Source of the DNA: Flavobacterium frigidarium DSM 17623
Lineage (GTDB): Bacteria > Bacteroidota > Bacteroidia > Flavobacteriales > Flavobacteriaceae
DNA: 64,000 bases
NCBI RefSeq assembly: GCF_000425505.1
Contig: NZ_AUDO01000008.1
Span: forward strand, 1 to 64,000
Direction of reading: 5' to 3'
The notes under the pieces were generated by a model. That model did not search any database and was not told the origin of the DNA. It worked only from the letters and a program-made list of their open reading frames with translations. The first letter of the stretch is position 1. Each line of letters begins with the position of its first letter. A program made the position numbers and the translations under genes. Below, in pieces: positions 1 through 9,417 of this stretch.

Positions 1-311
1 AAATCTTTTTTCCATTTTAGAATAATTCCCGCATCAGGAATGTCAAATTTCAAACAACAATCCACAAATGACAAGGATTCTTTTTGAATTGATTGCAAAA
101 CTTTAAATTTAAAATCGACACTATAACTACGGTTATTCCTAGGTGTTAATCCATCTTTACCATAATGATTATATAGCCTAACCCACTTTTTAACACTCGA
201 AGGATGAACTCTCTTTTTATTAGCTACAGATACACAGCAATTGTGCTGTTTGATAACTAATTCCACACATTCAAGTTTAAATGTGTAATCATACTTGACT
301 TTTCTTTCCAT
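1..311 (-). CDS. IS3-family transposase OrfA, N-terminal part
   Basis: A reading frame opens with ATG at 311-309 and stays open to the window edge, about 103 codons, so the gene is cut by the window. The protein begins MERKVKYDYTFKLECVEL and contains two helix-turn-helix-like units (around residues 5-50 and 60-103), the second near SVDFKFKVLQSIQKESLSF. This duplicated HTH layout is typical of OrfA of IS150-like elements, which binds the terminal inverted repeats. The orfB integrase part, normally reached by a programmed frameshift, would lie outside the window. The identification rests on pattern recognition of the N-terminus only. Confidence 0.7.
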   Translation of the reverse strand, partial: MERKVKYDYTFKLECVELVIKQHNCCVSVANKKRVHPSSVKKWVRLYNHYGKDGLTPRNNRSYSVDFKFKVLQSIQKESLSFVDCCLKFDIPDAGIILKWKKD

Positions 312-349
312 AAAAATGCCCCCAAATAGTGTCTAACTTTTTGGGGGCA
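312..349 (-). terminator. Hairpin at the IS end, terminator-like
   Basis: A perfect 10-bp inverted repeat, TGCCCCCAAA (317-326) and TTTGGGGGCA (340-349), has a 13-nt loop and on the minus strand is followed at once by five T residues (316-312) and then the transposase ATG. It should stop minus-strand transcription arriving from polA. That would end the polA message and also stop read-through from expressing the transposase. Confidence 0.6.
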
Positions 350-399
350 ATGCATTACTTATTAGCAAATGGAGTTTTTTTATAGTTTATAGACTTGTT

Positions 400-3237
400 T
401 TAATGCGCTTCTAACCAATCTTTACCCATTCCTAGATCGATGATTAAAGGAACGTCTAATGTAAAAGCGTTTTCCATCTCATGTTTAATCATAGGTTGGA
501 TTTTTTCTAATTCGTCATTGTGTACATCAAACACTAATTCATCATGAACCTGAAGTAACATTTTTGACTTCCAGTTCTCTGATTTCAGTTTGTTATGAAT
601 GTTAATCATAGCAATTTTAATAATATCAGCAGCGCTTCCTTGAATAGGAGCATTCACTGCGTTGCGCTCTGCACCACCACGCACGATAGCATTTTGCGAA
701 TTAATATCTTTTAAATAACGTCGCCTTCCTAGGATAGTTTGCACATACCCATTGTCTCTAGCAAATTCTACTTGCTCTGAGATGTATGATTTTAAACGTG
801 GGTAGCTTTTATAATAGGCTTCGATTAGCGCGGCGCTTTCTGCACGAGATAAATCGGTTTGATTTGATAATCCAAAGGCTGAAACACCATATATAATTCC
901 AAAATTCACGGTTTTTGCATGACTACGTTGTTCACGAGTCACCTCTTCTAATGGGACATTGAAAACCTTTGAAGCTGTAGATTTATGAATGTCTTCATTG
1001 TTCTGAAATGCCTTAATCATGTTTTCTTCACCACTTAGAGCGGCTATCACGCGCAATTCAATTTGCGAATAATCGGCAGATATCAGCGTATAATTTTCGT
1101 CACGAGCTACAAATGCTTTCCTAATTTGGCGTCCTCTTTCTGTTCGAATAGGAATGTTCTGCAAGTTAGGATTATTCGAACTCAACCTTCCTGTTGCGGC
1201 AACTGTCTGCATGTAATCAGTATGCACACGCAAAGTGTCTACATCTACTTGAGTTGGCAAAGCATCTACATAAGTAGTTTTTAATTTGTTTAACTGTCGC
1301 CACTCTAATATGTCTTTTACGATTTGGTGCTCAAGAGCTAAATAGCTTAAAACTTCTTCACCAGTTGCGTACTGACCGGTTTTAGTTTTCTTTTGTTTTG
1401 CACCGCCAATTTTTAATTTATCGAATAATATATCACCAAGCTGTTTAGGAGAAGCCAAATTAAATTGCTCGCCAGCGACCTCGTAAATTGTTGTTTCTAA
1501 TGTTTTAATATCATTATTCAAATCCTCAGATAAAGAATGTAAAAACGCAGTATCTAAACGAATTCCTTCTTTTTCCATGCTAGCTAAAACTTCAACTAAA
1601 GGAATTTCGATTTCTTCGAATAATTTCTTCGTCGCTGTTTTTTCTAGTTCCACTGCAAAGAGTTCTTTCAGTTGAAAAGTTACGTCGGCATCCTCGGCAG
1701 CGTATTCTTTCACTTCTTCCAAAGGAACGTCGCGCATCGACTTTTGGTTTTTACCTTTTTTGCCAATCAACGCTTCAATTGATTTAGGCGAATATTTTAA
1801 ATATGTTTCAGATAAGATATCCATATTGTGGCGCATATCAGGATTGATAAGATAATGCGCTATCATGGTGTCAAACAATTTTCCTTTGACTACAATGTTA
1901 TAATTTGATAAAATCTTTAGATCGTATTTCAGGTTCTGCCCAATTTTCTCGATATTTTCATTTTCGAAAAAAGGAATGAAGCGATTGATTAAGACTTGTG
2001 CTTCTTCTTGGCTCTCAGGAAACGGAACGTAAAAAGCTTTACCTTTTTCATAAGAAAAGGAAATTCCCACTAATTCGGCATGTAGAGCATTTAAACCAGT
2101 AGTTTCTGTATCAAAACAAACAGCGGGTTGCTTTTCTATATTTTGTAATAATAATTTAAGCCCTAGTTCACCTTGTATAATTTGGTAGGAGTGTGGTGTG
2201 TTTTCTAGTGTGCTATAAAATTGTTGATGAATTTCAGTGGCTGCTTCATTAGTTGTAGCGCTAGCAAATAAATCAAACTGATCGTCATTTTTTGGTTGCG
2301 GTTTTTTATACAGTGCCGCATCTGAAGGATTAATACTGCTATCAGTACTTCCTTTTTTAAAGATGGCATCAAACTGTTCTGCCATTCTTCTAAACTCTAG
2401 TTCGTTGAATAAAGCATCTGTTTTCTCAACATCAGGAGTCGACAGTTCGTAATCACTTTCATTGAATGTCACAGGGCAGTCTAGTAAAATTGTAGCTAGC
2501 CTTTTAGAAAGTAATCCTAATTCTTTATTGGCTTCAATTTTAGTTTTTATCGCTCCTTTTAATTCGTGTGTACTAGCCAGAAGGTTTTCCATAGAACCGT
2601 ATTCGGCTAGAAACTTCTTTGCAGTTTTTTCGCCCACTCCAGGTAATCCCGGGATGTTATCTGCTGAATCTCCCATCATTCCAAGGTAGTCAATTACTTG
2701 CTCTGGTCTTTCTATTTCAAACTTAGCTAGAACTTCAGGAATTCCCCATATTTCGATACCGTTACCCATTCGAGCCGGTTTGTACATAAAAATGTTTTCT
2801 GACACTAACTGTGCAAAGTCTTTATCAGGAGTCACCATGTACACTTTGTAATTTTCTTTCTCGGCCTGTTTTGCAATCGTGCCTATTAAATCATCAGCTT
2901 CAAATCCAGAAACTTCGATAATAGGAATGTGCATGGCCTTTAACAACTCTTGAATATAAGGTACTGCGATTTTTATCGCCTCTGGAGTAGCATCTCTATT
3001 GGCTTTGTATTCAGGGAAAAGTTCGTTTCTTAATTCGCTACCGCCTTTGTCAAATGCTACCGCTAAGTGATCTGGCTTCTCTCTTTTGATAACATCCATT
3101 AAAGAATTCATGAAGCCCATAATGGCAGAAGTATCCATTCCCTTAGAATTAATTCTAGGATTTTTTATAAAGGCGTAATATCCACGAAAGATTAAGGCGT
3201 AGGCATCAAGTAAGAAAAGTCGTTTTTGTTGTGACAT
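400..3237 (-). CDS. polA: DNA polymerase I
   Basis: Fills Okazaki-fragment gaps and repairs DNA. At 945 aa from the chosen start the length fits the family. Three domains are visible: an N-terminal 5'-3' exonuclease (starting MSQQKRLFLLDAYALIFRG), a middle 3'-5' exonuclease with an intact DTETTGL motif, and a C-terminal polymerase with motif A DYSQIELR at about residue 722, the O-helix region around KTVNFGIIYG at about 773, and motif C QVHDELVF at about 896. The frame is open 13 codons further upstream, but the homologous N-terminus begins at MSQQKR (ATG at 3237-3235), so that start is used. Both nuclease and polymerase motifs look functional. Confidence 0.97.
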   Translation of the reverse strand: MSQQKRLFLLDAYALIFRGYYAFIKNPRINSKGMDTSAIMGFMNSLMDVIKREKPDHLAVAFDKGGSELRNELFPEYKANRDATPEAIKIAVPYIQELLKAMHIPIIEVSGFEADDLIGTIAKQAEKENYKVYMVTPDKDFAQLVSENIFMYKPARMGNGIEIWGIPEVLAKFEIERPEQVIDYLGMMGDSADNIPGLPGVGEKTAKKFLAEYGSMENLLASTHELKGAIKTKIEANKELGLLSKRLATILLDCPVTFNESDYELSTPDVEKTDALFNELEFRRMAEQFDAIFKKGSTDSSINPSDAALYKKPQPKNDDQFDLFASATTNEAATEIHQQFYSTLENTPHSYQIIQGELGLKLLLQNIEKQPAVCFDTETTGLNALHAELVGISFSYEKGKAFYVPFPESQEEAQVLINRFIPFFENENIEKIGQNLKYDLKILSNYNIVVKGKLFDTMIAHYLINPDMRHNMDILSETYLKYSPKSIEALIGKKGKNQKSMRDVPLEEVKEYAAEDADVTFQLKELFAVELEKTATKKLFEEIEIPLVEVLASMEKEGIRLDTAFLHSLSEDLNNDIKTLETTIYEVAGEQFNLASPKQLGDILFDKLKIGGAKQKKTKTGQYATGEEVLSYLALEHQIVKDILEWRQLNKLKTTYVDALPTQVDVDTLRVHTDYMQTVAATGRLSSNNPNLQNIPIRTERGRQIRKAFVARDENYTLISADYSQIELRVIAALSGEENMIKAFQNNEDIHKSTASKVFNVPLEEVTREQRSHAKTVNFGIIYGVSAFGLSNQTDLSRAESAALIEAYYKSYPRLKSYISEQVEFARDNGYVQTILGRRRYLKDINSQNAIVRGGAERNAVNAPIQGSAADIIKIAMINIHNKLKSENWKSKMLLQVHDELVFDVHNDELEKIQPMIKHEMENAFTLDVPLIIDLGMGKDWLEAH

Positions 3238-3508
3238 GTGTAAGTTTTTGTAAGATTTCAAAAGTACAAAACTCAAAACACAAAGTATAATCTGTAAATC
3301 ATTTTATCGTGCTTGAAATAGGGGGTTGATGTTGGATTAGTTTTCGAAAATTAAAATCAATAGCTAAACCATTACTATAAATGGGAGATGATGCTTTATT
3401 TTTTTTCACGAAGAAGGGAGGAAGTTTGAATAAAATTTAGTTAAATATTGATTAATGTCAACGAGAACTGAATTGTTAATTTGTTATTTTGCCGAAAAAT
3501 AGTTCGTA

Positions 3509-4741
3509 ATGGTTTTTCGTATTTTCTTATTAAGTCTTTTTTTGTTCATTGTTGAGCTATATGCTTTTCAAGCTATAAAGACTTTGATAAAGCTAAAATG
3601 GTTGTTAGTCGCTTACCAAGTTGTAAGTGCTATTGCCTTGCTGTATATTGTATATTCATTTACACAATTTGATCGATCAATTGGTCAAACAAGGCAAACG
3701 ATGATTACTATGGCCTTGTTTTTAATAATCTACACACCCAAGTTGATATTAACTTTGTTTATGTTGGGTGAAGACATATTTAGAGTAGGATCTGGCTCTA
3801 CACGTTTTTTCATGCAAAGCGAAAATTTTGAGTTTTTGAATTCGAGAAGAAAATTTGTAAGTCAAATAGGCTTAGGGTTGGCTGCAATTCCGTTTGCGTC
3901 TTTAATATATGGTGTGACAGTTGGAAAGTATAATTACAAGGTTATTAAACAACGCATTTATTTCCCTGATTTACCAGAAGCTTTTGACGGTTTTAAAATA
4001 ACGCAAATATCTGATGTGCACAGTGGGAGTTTTGATAATGCGGAGAAAATAAACTATGCAATTGACTTGGTGAATGAACAAGATTCTGATATGATTTTGT
4101 TTACTGGTGATATTGTAAATACGCATGCTACCGAAATGCATCCATGGATTGATACTTTTAAGCGAATTAAAAAGCATGCTTATGGAAAATATGCAGTGCT
4201 GGGGAATCATGATTATGGAGAATATGTAACTTGGCCCAATGAAAAAGAAAAAGAGGCTAATTTTCAAGCAATAAAAGGACTTTATGGTCAAATAAATTTT
4301 GACCTGCTTTTAAACGAACACACTTACATAGAAAAAGGTGCTGACCGTTTTGCACTTATTGGTGTTGAAAATTGGGGACATAATTTTAAAAAAGCAGGTG
4401 ATATCGCTAAGGCTTCTGAAGGTGTAGCCCAAAGCGATTTTAAAGTGTTGATGAGTCATGATCCAAGTCACTGGGATTACGAAATTAAAAACCATGATAA
4501 AAATTTTCATTTAACCTTGGCAGGGCACACCCACGGTATGCAGTTTGGTATCGAAATCCCCGGTTATTTTAAATGGAGTTTAGCGCAATACGTATATGCA
4601 CAATGGGCAGGATTATATGAAAATTTAGGACGTTATGTGTATGTAAATAGAGGTTTTGGGTTTCATGCATATCCTGGTAGAGTAGGAATCATGCCTGAAA
4701 TTACTGTTATTGAGCTAAAAAAAGGAGATAGAGTAGCATAA
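3509..4741 (+). CDS. Membrane-anchored metallophosphoesterase
   Basis: A 410-aa calcineurin-type phosphoesterase with an N-terminal membrane region. Hydrophobic segments lie near residues 1-24, 31-52, 65-90 and 121-139. The dinuclear metal motifs are complete: D169-x-H171, GD at 200-201, GNHD at 232-235, H317 in SHD, and GHTHG at 339-343. Related proteins act on phospholipid or nucleotide phosphoesters at the membrane, but the substrate here cannot be read from sequence. An RRKF pair precedes the fourth hydrophobic segment and resembles a twin-arginine motif in an internal position. It stands alone, divergent from polA, with 73 bases before the next gene. Confidence 0.85.
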   Translation: MVFRIFLLSLFLFIVELYAFQAIKTLIKLKWLLVAYQVVSAIALLYIVYSFTQFDRSIGQTRQTMITMALFLIIYTPKLILTLFMLGEDIFRVGSGSTRFFMQSENFEFLNSRRKFVSQIGLGLAAIPFASLIYGVTVGKYNYKVIKQRIYFPDLPEAFDGFKITQISDVHSGSFDNAEKINYAIDLVNEQDSDMILFTGDIVNTHATEMHPWIDTFKRIKKHAYGKYAVLGNHDYGEYVTWPNEKEKEANFQAIKGLYGQINFDLLLNEHTYIEKGADRFALIGVENWGHNFKKAGDIAKASEGVAQSDFKVLMSHDPSHWDYEIKNHDKNFHLTLAGHTHGMQFGIEIPGYFKWSLAQYVYAQWAGLYENLGRYVYVNRGFGFHAYPGRVGIMPEITVIELKKGDRVA

Positions 4742-4755
4742 TTCGTTAAATATGC

Positions 4756-4763
4756 TACATTTG
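4756..4763 (+). promoter_or_regulatory. Bacteroidota -7 element TACATTTG before the thioredoxin-like gene
   Basis: An exact match to TAnnTTTG, 51 bases before the ATG at 4815. No clear upstream TTTG is present at the usual spacing, so this is a candidate only. Confidence 0.4.
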
Positions 4764-4814
4764 TAACTTAATATCTATTGATTGAATAGATTTAAATAAT
4801 AAATTTTTGGTCTT

Positions 4815-5111
4815 ATGTCAAAATTCGGAGAACTTATAAGCACACAGATCCCTGTGTTAATCGATTTTTATACAGATTGGAACGAGTCTTCTCTGTCTAT
4901 GGATCCTGTAATTAAGGATGTTGCGGCAGCAGTGGGTGACAAAGCTAAAGTAATTAAAATTGACGTGGATAAAAATCACGAACTTGCTATTGCTTTACGT
5001 ATAAAAGGTTTGCCTACTTTAATGATTTATAAAGAAGGACAAATGATCTGGAGACATTCTGGAGAATTAGATGCTAATACGTTAATTACTATTTTAAAAG
5101 AGAAGATATAA
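4815..5111 (+). CDS. Thioredoxin-fold protein lacking the CxxC active site
   Basis: A 98-aa cytoplasmic protein with the full thioredoxin layout: the LIDFYTDW strand before the active site, a KIDVDKN segment, and the cis-proline loop GLPTL (Pro67) followed by IYKEGQ. The place of the redox WCGPC motif reads W-N-E-S-S (residues 22-26), so both catalytic cysteines are replaced (Asn23, Ser26) and no cysteine occurs anywhere in the protein. It cannot work as a dithiol oxidoreductase and may instead be a chaperone or binding protein. It runs convergent with the next gene, with one base between the stops. Confidence 0.85.
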   Translation: MSKFGELISTQIPVLIDFYTDWNESSLSMDPVIKDVAAAVGDKAKVIKIDVDKNHELAIALRIKGLPTLMIYKEGQMIWRHSGELDANTLITILKEKI

Positions 5112-5112
5112 C

Positions 5113-5787
5113 CTAATTCTTAGGCAGCTTAATATCTGTATCTAATTGCACACAATTAAAGTTGTTTTCTTGTAAATATGCTAAAACCTTTGGGAGTGCA
5201 TATTTGAGATTTTTGTATGCTTTTAAGCTATCGTGAAAAACGATAATACTTCCCGCTTCGATGTTTTTTATAATGTTGTTCAAACATTTCTCTTTCGAAA
5301 TTTTGCAATCGAAATCACCACTTACAATATCCCACATTATAATTTTATAGCCTTTATTTTTAATTATTTTAGCCTGACTTTTTTTAATCTTACCATAAGG
5401 TGGACGGAAAAATTTAGGAAGAACATAATTTAATTTTGCGCTAAATTTTGACAAAGTTTGCTCGCAATTTTGAAAGTTTTCTAAATACTCAGTGGTATTT
5501 GATTTCCACCCATTCAAGTGATTGTGGGTGTGGTTCCCTATGCTATGTCCTTGTGCGATGATCTTCTCGAATAGTTCTGGATTTGCCTCCACGTTTTTAC
5601 CAATACAAAAAAATGTTGCTTTAGCGTTGTGCATTTGCAATTCTTCTAAAATCCATTCTGTTATTTCTGGAATAGGTCCGTCGTCAAAAGTTAAATAGAC
5701 TTTCTTATCGTTATTTGGTAATAGCCAAATATAATTAGAAAATACCCTTCTGATAAATGCGTTTGTTTTTACCCAGTACAATTTCAT
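5113..5787 (-). CDS. Polysaccharide deacetylase (NodB homology)
   Basis: A 224-aa carbohydrate esterase family 4 protein that would remove N- or O-acetyl groups from a glycan such as peptidoglycan or an exopolysaccharide. The catalytic motifs are intact: TFDDGP at 33-38 (base D35, metal D36), the metal histidines in HTHNH at 86-90, and RPPYG at 128-132. No convincing signal peptide is seen; the short hydrophobic stretch near the N-terminus is weak, so its location is uncertain. The gene lies downstream of the DUF2723 gene on the same strand, but a strong hairpin separates them. Confidence 0.85.
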   Translation of the reverse strand: MKLYWVKTNAFIRRVFSNYIWLLPNNDKKVYLTFDDGPIPEITEWILEELQMHNAKATFFCIGKNVEANPELFEKIIAQGHSIGNHTHNHLNGWKSNTTEYLENFQNCEQTLSKFSAKLNYVLPKFFRPPYGKIKKSQAKIIKNKGYKIIMWDIVSGDFDCKISKEKCLNNIIKNIEAGSIIVFHDSLKAYKNLKYALPKVLAYLQENNFNCVQLDTDIKLPKN

Positions 5788-5820
5788 TTTAAAGTTAATT
5801 TTTATAGACTTAAAGTTAAA

Positions 5821-5861
5821 AAAAAATGTAGCAATATCGAAGTGATACTGCTACATTTTTT
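5821..5861 (-). terminator. Intrinsic terminator after the DUF2723 gene
   Basis: A 13-bp stem AAAAAATGTAGCA/TGCTACATTTTTT (5821-5833 and 5849-5861) with an extra inner TATC/GATA pairing. It is flanked by A and T tracts on both sides and lies 20 bases past the stop at 5881. Confidence 0.75.
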
Positions 5862-5880
5862 GTTAAAATAGAGGTTGTGA

Positions 5881-8800
5881 TTATTCTTTCTCTCTACCAA
5901 ATCTTTTGAACATTTCGATGTATGTATTAAAGACAGCTCTTGATTTATTATAATTGTCAAGATCGTTATTGTCGCGCATTACTTGGATTAATCCTCTATA
6001 ACGCTCTATATCTGTAATGATATCAACAACAAGTCCGCTTTGTTCAGATGGATCTAACGTTTTGTAATAGTTTAAATTTTCTTGATATTTTCCAATCAAC
6101 TTTTGCAATAGCGCTACGGCTTTAGTTTTGTCTCCCACTTTGTAGTATCCATCAGTAAATGGTTCTAGCAAAGCATAGTAATAAAACTTATCGACTGGCA
6201 TTTTGGTCATTGCTAAGTCGATTACTTCTTTAGCTTTAGCTGTTTTTCCTTCTTCGATTAATTTCTTCATTAAACGAGCAAGGTTACTTCTATAGTTAAT
6301 AGACTCTCTTCTAGTCTCTGGATCATGGTAGATTTTATCGCTATCGCTATTTCCCCATTCCCACTTATTTACAATTTTAAGCATTTTATCAGTATCGATA
6401 GATCCTAAATCTAATGGGCTACCATCTTTAGGGATTTCTGTTCTTACTGGAACTAGTTTGTAAATTAATCCTTCTAACTGAAGGTAGTTTTTCATCCATA
6501 AATAATCATCATCGTCAAATGAACCTGGGCTAAAATAAATAGGTCTTTTCCAGTCGTTATTAGCAACTATGTCTAACATCATTACTCTGTTTTTGTATAA
6601 CGCTCTTCCTTTGATGTCTACATCAATAAAAGGAACGATAGAGTCATAGTATTTAGGCGCAACAACTTTATTTCTAATGATTGCTTGTTTGTCAACAGGT
6701 ATTCTTATTTTGTCTGTTGGGTAAAAGTGCATTGATTGCCCGTTATTCATTTGAACAGTAGCATCAGGATTCTTAAGAAATTTTAAGAACTCTTTAATTT
6801 CCCATCTGCTTTCTGTTTTAGGAATATAAATTACGTAATCTAATTTATCCCCAACATATTCACTATGCGTAAATGAAATTGGCAAAGCTTCAGACTCGTA
6901 GCTTTTGCGTTTCATTTGGTCAATATACCAGTCGGTATTAAATAAACTCGTGTTTACTAGTTTTACATCTGTTCGTACTCCCTCAATTTCTTGAGCATAC
7001 CATAATGGGAATGTATCGTTGTCACCAATAGTGAATAGAATAGCATTAGGGTCACAAGATTCTAAATATGCTTTTGCCATTGCGGTAGCGGTATACTTAC
7101 CAGAGCGATCGTGATCGTCCCAGTTTTGGTACCCCATTAAAATTGGCGCTGCAAGTAAACTTGCTGTTATGATTGCGGGTCCGGCAATGCGGGGAGAAAT
7201 ATAAGCACGCAAGGTTTCGTAAAGCGAATAAACTCCAAAGCCTATCCAAATTGCAAATACGTAAAATGATCCTACAAGTGCATAATCACGCTCTCTTACC
7301 TCAAAAGGTCTTTCGTTTAAGTATATTTTTAGCGCTAAGCCGGTAAATAAAAATAAAGAAAGTAAGACGTAAAAACTTTTTCGATCTTTTGTTGCATGGT
7401 ACATCATACCAATTAATCCAAGAATAAATGGTAAGAAATAATAAGTATTTCTTCCTTTGTTTGTTAACACATCAGATGGCAGGTTTTCCTGCGACCCAAG
7501 GTGCATGCTGTCGATAAAATTGATTCCACTTAACCAGTTTCCTTCTTGGTTTCCATATCGACCTTGAATGTCATTTTGACGACCTACAAAGTTCCACATA
7601 AGGTATCTCCAATACATGTAGCCAAATTGATATTCGACCATGAAACTTAAATTGTCAACTGTATTAGGTTTTTCAACAATGATATATTGACTGTAGCTTT
7701 TTAAGAATTTGATATAGCCTTCATTGTCAATTTGTTTTTGAGCATAAGCTTGTCTAAATTCATTAACTGTTTTGAAGATTTCGTTTTTTAATTGGGCAGT
7801 AGCTTTGTTATAGTCTTCTGGTGATAGTGTATTAACATCAATGCCATACTGTGCTAAATCTTGCTCATAATCATAATTGGGATCTATTGAAAATTCAGGA
7901 GCATTAGTAAAGTTCATATAGTTCTCTATATGTTCAGAACTCCACATTCTAGGTAAAATGGTTTTTTGATTGTCATCGCTGTTTTGTTCAGCGTTCTTGA
8001 AGTTGTTTACAATAACATATTTACCAAGTTTGTAATCTCTCTCGTAGTTGGGAGCTTTGTCTAGGTAAGGATTGTTTTTGTCTAATCCAGCAAAAGTTTC
8101 GGTATATTGAGGGCCATAGAACAAAGGATTAACTCCATACTGCTCACGGTTGTAATATGCTAAGACTTCGGCGGCATCTGACGGTTTATTTTCATTAATT
8201 ACCGTATTTGCATTAGCTCTTACTGGTAACATCATCCAGGTAGAAAACCCGATTAGTATAAAAAGTATACACAATAAGATTGTGTTGTATTTTATCATTC
8301 CTTTACTGCGTGTATATTTTAAACCGAAGTAGAAAAATGCAATAAATAAAAGAGCCACGAATATAGTTCCTGAGTTAAACGGCAAGCCAAGGCTGTTTAC
8401 CATGAAGATTTCTGTTTGACCAAAAAAGGCCATGGTAACAGGAAGTAATAATTTAAATATAAATAACAGTATAGATACAACAACGATGTTGGCGATTATA
8501 AAGTTCTTTACAGTAACTTTTTTATAGTTTTTAAAGAAGTATAAAAATCCAATTGCTGGAATTGTTAGTAGAGCCATAAAGTGAACTCCAAATGAAAGTC
8601 CAACAACGAGAGAGATAATTAATAACCAGCGGTCACCTCTCTCTGTATTCATTTCTTGTTCCCATCGTAGCCCTAACCATAATAGTAATGCGATGAATAA
8701 AGATGCCATTGCATAAACTTCGGCTTCTACAGCGTTAAACCAAAAGCTGTCAGAGAATGTAAAAGCTAACGCGCCTACAAAAGAACTTCCTAAGATTACT

Positions 8801-9162
8801 ATTTCGTTATTATCATTCAATTCTGAAACTGCAGCGACAAGTTTTCTTAAAATAATCGAAGAAGACCAAAACAAAAATAATATGGTAAAGGCACTTGAAA
8901 ATACTGATGTCATATTTACCATTAATGCAATATGCTTAACATCTGTTGCAAACATGGCAAAGAAAGCGCCAATCATTTGAAATAGGGGAGCTCCAGGTGG
9001 ATGTCCTACTTGCAATTTTGCTGCAGTTGCGATATACTCGCCACAATCCCAAAAACTCATTGTGGGTTCGACAGTCAGTGTAAAAGTTAATAATGCGATT
9101 CCAAATGTAATCCAGCCTAATATTGTATTCCATTTATTGAAATTGAATGTCGCCTTAATCAT
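5881..9162 (-). CDS. DUF2723 multispanning membrane protein, probable GT-C glycosyltransferase
   Basis: A 1093-aa protein whose first third holds many transmembrane segments (from about residue 13 to 320, with further ones near 575-700) and whose C-terminal part is soluble and looks helical and TPR-like. The N-terminus has the DUF2723 signature region EPTMSFWDCGEYIATAAKLQ, with an acidic residue in the first extracytoplasmic loop as in GT-C enzymes, followed by GHPPGAPLFQMIGAFF. The human DUF2723 protein TMEM260 is a protein O-mannosyltransferase, so an inner-membrane O-glycosyltransferase using a lipid-linked sugar is the likely role (inference). It is transcribed alone and ends at a strong hairpin. 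Confidence 0.8.
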   Translation of the reverse strand: MIKATFNFNKWNTILGWITFGIALLTFTLTVEPTMSFWDCGEYIATAAKLQVGHPPGAPLFQMIGAFFAMFATDVKHIALMVNMTSVFSSAFTILFLFWSSSIILRKLVAAVSELNDNNEIVILGSSFVGALAFTFSDSFWFNAVEAEVYAMASLFIALLLWLGLRWEQEMNTERGDRWLLIISLVVGLSFGVHFMALLTIPAIGFLYFFKNYKKVTVKNFIIANIVVVSILLFIFKLLLPVTMAFFGQTEIFMVNSLGLPFNSGTIFVALLFIAFFYFGLKYTRSKGMIKYNTILLCILFILIGFSTWMMLPVRANANTVINENKPSDAAEVLAYYNREQYGVNPLFYGPQYTETFAGLDKNNPYLDKAPNYERDYKLGKYVIVNNFKNAEQNSDDNQKTILPRMWSSEHIENYMNFTNAPEFSIDPNYDYEQDLAQYGIDVNTLSPEDYNKATAQLKNEIFKTVNEFRQAYAQKQIDNEGYIKFLKSYSQYIIVEKPNTVDNLSFMVEYQFGYMYWRYLMWNFVGRQNDIQGRYGNQEGNWLSGINFIDSMHLGSQENLPSDVLTNKGRNTYYFLPFILGLIGMMYHATKDRKSFYVLLSLFLFTGLALKIYLNERPFEVRERDYALVGSFYVFAIWIGFGVYSLYETLRAYISPRIAGPAIITASLLAAPILMGYQNWDDHDRSGKYTATAMAKAYLESCDPNAILFTIGDNDTFPLWYAQEIEGVRTDVKLVNTSLFNTDWYIDQMKRKSYESEALPISFTHSEYVGDKLDYVIYIPKTESRWEIKEFLKFLKNPDATVQMNNGQSMHFYPTDKIRIPVDKQAIIRNKVVAPKYYDSIVPFIDVDIKGRALYKNRVMMLDIVANNDWKRPIYFSPGSFDDDDYLWMKNYLQLEGLIYKLVPVRTEIPKDGSPLDLGSIDTDKMLKIVNKWEWGNSDSDKIYHDPETRRESINYRSNLARLMKKLIEEGKTAKAKEVIDLAMTKMPVDKFYYYALLEPFTDGYYKVGDKTKAVALLQKLIGKYQENLNYYKTLDPSEQSGLVVDIITDIERYRGLIQVMRDNNDLDNYNKSRAVFNTYIEMFKRFGREKE

Positions 9163-9349
9163 GTTTAAAATTTTAGTTTAATTTCCAGATACAAAGAAAA
9201 TGCTTTTTTATTTAAAGAGAAGTGCATTAACATAAAATTCTTTCAAAACGGTTGGTTTTACTAACTAATTGATTATTAATATTTTTTGGAATTTTTTGAA
9301 GCGCGAAGAAAAAAACTTTCATTTTTTTTGAATAAAAATGCAAAAAAAG

Positions 9350-9380
9350 TTTGCGCAAACTAAAAATAAGTATAAATTTG
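9350..9380 (+). promoter_or_regulatory. Promoter of the tRNA-Gln gene
   Basis: TTTG at 9350-9353, 19 bases, then TAAATTTG at 9373-9380. This is a full match to the Bacteroidota TTTG/TAnnTTTG promoter, 37 bases before the tRNA. Confidence 0.75.
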
Positions 9381-9417
9381 CACTCGCTAAGCAATAACGC
9401 TGCTACGGCAAACAAAC

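Larger units (their letters stand above)
1..349 (-). mobile_element. End of an IS3-family (IS150-like) insertion sequence
   Basis: The left edge holds the 5' end of an insertion sequence oriented on the minus strand. Its terminal sequence, read outward-in, is TGCCCCCAAAAAGTTAGACA (349-330), a form known from IS3-family/IS150-group ends, and it is followed by the start of an OrfA-type transposase at 311. Only this one end is in the window, so neither the target-site duplication nor the second inverted repeat can be checked. The element inserted just downstream of polA, whose stop lies 51 bases away. Confidence 0.75.
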
